In this document: positions 44,191-45,406 of the stretch, in pieces
How positions within the stretch are numbered: position 1 is the stretch's first letter
Layout of the letters: every line of letters begins with the position of its first letter
Origin: Bacteroidales bacterium
GTDB lineage: Bacteria > Bacteroidota > Bacteroidia > Bacteroidales > Marinilabiliaceae
Assembly (NCBI GenBank): GCA_022768325.1
Contig: JALEMI010000119.1
Coordinates: forward strand, 1-45,406
Reading direction: 5' to 3'
DNA length: 45,406 nt
Program-made: the position numbers and the translations under genes
Notes under the pieces: model-generated
What the model was told of the DNA's origin: nothing
Database searches by the model: none
What the model saw: the letters and a program-made list of their open reading frames with translations, nothing else

Positions 44191-44445
44191 AAATACGTTG
44201 TCGGGGAAAAAGACATTGCGACCGACCAGAGGGCGCATCGTGAGAATTTCACCCACCTGCAGAAAGGCATCGGAATCCTTCGTATAGTGTTTCACGGGTT
44301 ACGCCACACTTTTGCGACGCGGTGTATTGAGAGCCAATGCGACGACAAGACGGTCAGCTCGACACTTGGACAAACGAACATCGCCACGACGTTGAACCTC
44401 TACGTGCATCCCGACATGGAACAAAGAAGAAATGCATTGACATAA
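44191..44445 (+). pseudogene. 5'-truncated tyrosine recombinase (phage-type integrase) remnant
   Basis: Only the C-terminal catalytic part is recognisable: KYVVGEKD, then FHGLRHTFATRCIE (box II start with Arg), a degenerate STLGQTNIATT (the conserved LGH carries Gln for His) and LNLYVHPDMEQ with the nucleophile Tyr. The N-terminal SAM-like domain and the box I Arg are absent. The frame is open to the left (to 44026) but that part has no integrase character. The copy is inactive by any reading and marks a former mobile-element insertion beside surE. Confidence 0.8.
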
Positions 44446-44610
44446 TGGCGAAGTCGCTGAACGTCTGACAATCGGAGAACCAGGGAATATGATGTCTCTT
44501 GGTAGTAACGGGAGGCGGAATGGCAGCTTTTTGCCTTGCAAGTGTATTTATTCTGAACAAAAATCCGGCCGTTACGTGCAAAGGATATATTAATTTTTAA
44601 ATTTAATCTA

Positions 44611-44854
44611 ATGAAAAAAAAACGAGAAGGCGATAAGTAAATTCGTCGCAACCAGCATCGAGGAGTATGCTCGCGCAAAGGGTATTACTGGCGTAGAGAC
44701 ATTCGATTACTTCAAACGTTACGGAGTAATCCAATATTTGATTGAGTGTTACAACCCCCTTAATACCTTAGGAGACGTATTTCTCATCGAGGATATTGAC
44801 GAATATGTATCAAACGAAAAATCAACAGAAGAAAATGAAGTTATATCACGGTAG
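44611..44854 (+). pseudogene. DUF3791 protein gene, frame-broken at an A9 tract
   Basis: From ATG 44611 the frame closes after nine codons (TAA 44638-44640). One base fewer in the run of nine A (44614-44622) would give an 80-residue protein starting MKKNEKAISKF. It would contain the DUF3791 pattern: SIEEYARAKGI, an [24 protein letters not shown] core and [13 protein letters not shown]3791 proteins usually accompany DUF3990 genes and are suspected antitoxins or partners. The downstream DUF3990 start overlaps its 3' end by 20 bp, as expected for a coupled pair. The break may be decay, slippage control or a homopolymer sequencing error. Confidence 0.75.
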
Positions 44855-45340
44855 TACACAAAAGGTAGAAAGACCAAGAATCTTGACACCGAATAGAAGG
44901 CTTGATTTCGGAAAAGGCTTCTACACTACATCATCTAAAGAGCAGGCCACAAATTGGGTGAAAAAAAGCACAGGGAATAAGTCACCTATTGGCTACGTCA
45001 ACGAATACGATTTCGACGAACGTGCAGCAAAAAACCTCAATAGATTAGAATTCAATAAACCAGACAAGATTTGGGCGGATTTCATTGTGAAAAACAGCGG
45101 AAGAGCGGCTTCACTCATAAGTATGATATTGTAAACGGTCCTGTTGCAGATGGTGCACTCAATGATGCGATACGTAGATTCGAGTCCGGAGAAATAGGTT
45201 TTACGGAACTAATCAGACGTCTAAAACCGGGAAGACTTAAAGATCAATACCTCTTCCATACGTCCCGTTCATTGAATACAATACGTTTCTTGAAAGCTAA
45301 GCCTATCCTACGACATCCACCTTATATTAAAGGACGATGA
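44835..45340 (+). pseudogene. DUF3990 protein gene (ART-like toxin candidate) with one frameshift
   Basis: The first frame (44835-45134) gives [36 protein letters not shown] and [10 protein letters not shown], the N-terminal two thirds of DUF3990. The frame one base back then continues with [19 protein letters not shown] and DQYLFHTSRSLNTIRFL, ending at 45340. The break falls at about 45090-45096 in GTGAAAAAC. DUF3990 shows the H (YHGS) and Y (FYTT) pattern of ADP-ribosyltransferase-like folds, so a toxin role is plausible but unproven. Restoring one base would give about 167 residues. A following DUF3791-like start overlaps or adjoins its stop. Confidence 0.78.
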
Positions 45341-45372
45341 GCTACGGAAAATCATGTCAGATAATATTATGG

Positions 45373-45406
45373 ATGGTGGATAAGAAAGAAGAAGCCATCA
45401 AAAAAA
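45373..45406 (+). CDS. Start of a second DUF3791-like gene, cut by the window edge
   Basis: The last 34 bases encode MVDKKEEAIKK in an open frame that runs off the window. An in-frame ATG at 45337 overlapping the DUF3990 stop would add 12 residues. The short sequence resembles the N-terminus of DUF3791 proteins (compare KNEKAISKF in the first copy). A DUF3791 - DUF3990 - DUF3791 order is one I associate with Bacteroidales genomes. Too short for certainty. Confidence 0.4.
   Translation, partial: MVDKKEEAIKK

Noticed and set aside
45090-45100. Canonical -1 programmed frameshift site in DUF3990
   Set aside because: The sequence is G_AAA_AAC, which lacks the first A of the efficient A_AAA_AAC heptamer, and no clear downstream stimulatory structure was seen; it is kept only as a weak possibility within the frameshift finding.

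Overview
This window looks like chromosomal DNA of a Bacteroidales-type Bacteroidota bacterium; the family cannot be fixed from sequence alone. The evidence is threefold. Upstream regions repeatedly carry the Bacteroidota -7 promoter element (TAnnTTTG). There are many Sec/lipobox lipoproteins, one with an acidic export signal directly after the lipid-modified Cys. Several families typical of the phylum are present: DUF6452, DUF6048, DUF4271, a GldF-GldG fusion, a NigD-like lipoprotein, a split 5'-nucleotidase, and the phoH-purC and surE-lpxB neighbourhoods. Most of the window is moderately GC-rich and densely packed. Two stretches are visibly more AT-rich and look accessory: about 257-2780 and 44040 to the right edge.

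Left part. A truncated mazG (1-256, minus) is followed by a gene-poor segment flanked by a perfect 15-bp inverted repeat (300-314 / 760-774). Next come a surface lipoprotein built of bacterial Ig-like (BIG2) repeats, with a G8 tract just upstream of its promoter, and a decayed stretch (2303-2782). Then phoH-purC (plus) meets nitroreductase-dedA (minus) across a terminator. A plus operon ppx/gppA-like, yicC, gmk, nadD ends in a strong 17-bp-stem terminator at 9162-9215.

Middle part. On the minus strand are a GDSL hydrolase plus a membrane-anchored nuclease, an AspT/YidE-type transporter and an M13 metallopeptidase lipoprotein. On the plus strand is a compact cluster, DUF6452 - DUF6048 - LOG-family phosphoribohydrolase - DUF4271 - hemD. 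From about 18970 to 44000 every gene is on the minus strand. In order of transcription the units are: surE - small membrane protein - lpxB - gldFG - ridA; a very large strawberry-notch-type helicase; ndk; nrnA - FKBP lipoprotein - NigD-like lipoprotein - SlyD-like PPIase - aroC - pgpH-like HD hydrolase - acidic hypothetical - OprO/OprP-type porin; a 120-residue helical hypothetical; and S9 peptidase - 5'-nucleotidase C domain - metallophosphatase - TPR/SpoIIE phosphatase.

Right edge. Beyond surE lies an accessory remnant. It holds a 5'-truncated tyrosine integrase with a mutated LGH box, then a DUF3791 - DUF3990 - (DUF3791) module resembling a toxin-antitoxin locus. The first DUF3791 and the DUF3990 gene are each broken by one frame change that falls in a run of A.

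The most noteworthy items are the frame-broken DUF3791/DUF3990 module, the isolated SNO-type helicase, the inverted-repeat segment next to mazG, the G-tract by the lipoprotein promoter, the Cys/His-rich SlyD tail, and the hairpin-dense leader ahead of the S9 peptidase. I saw no tRNA, rRNA or CRISPR array.
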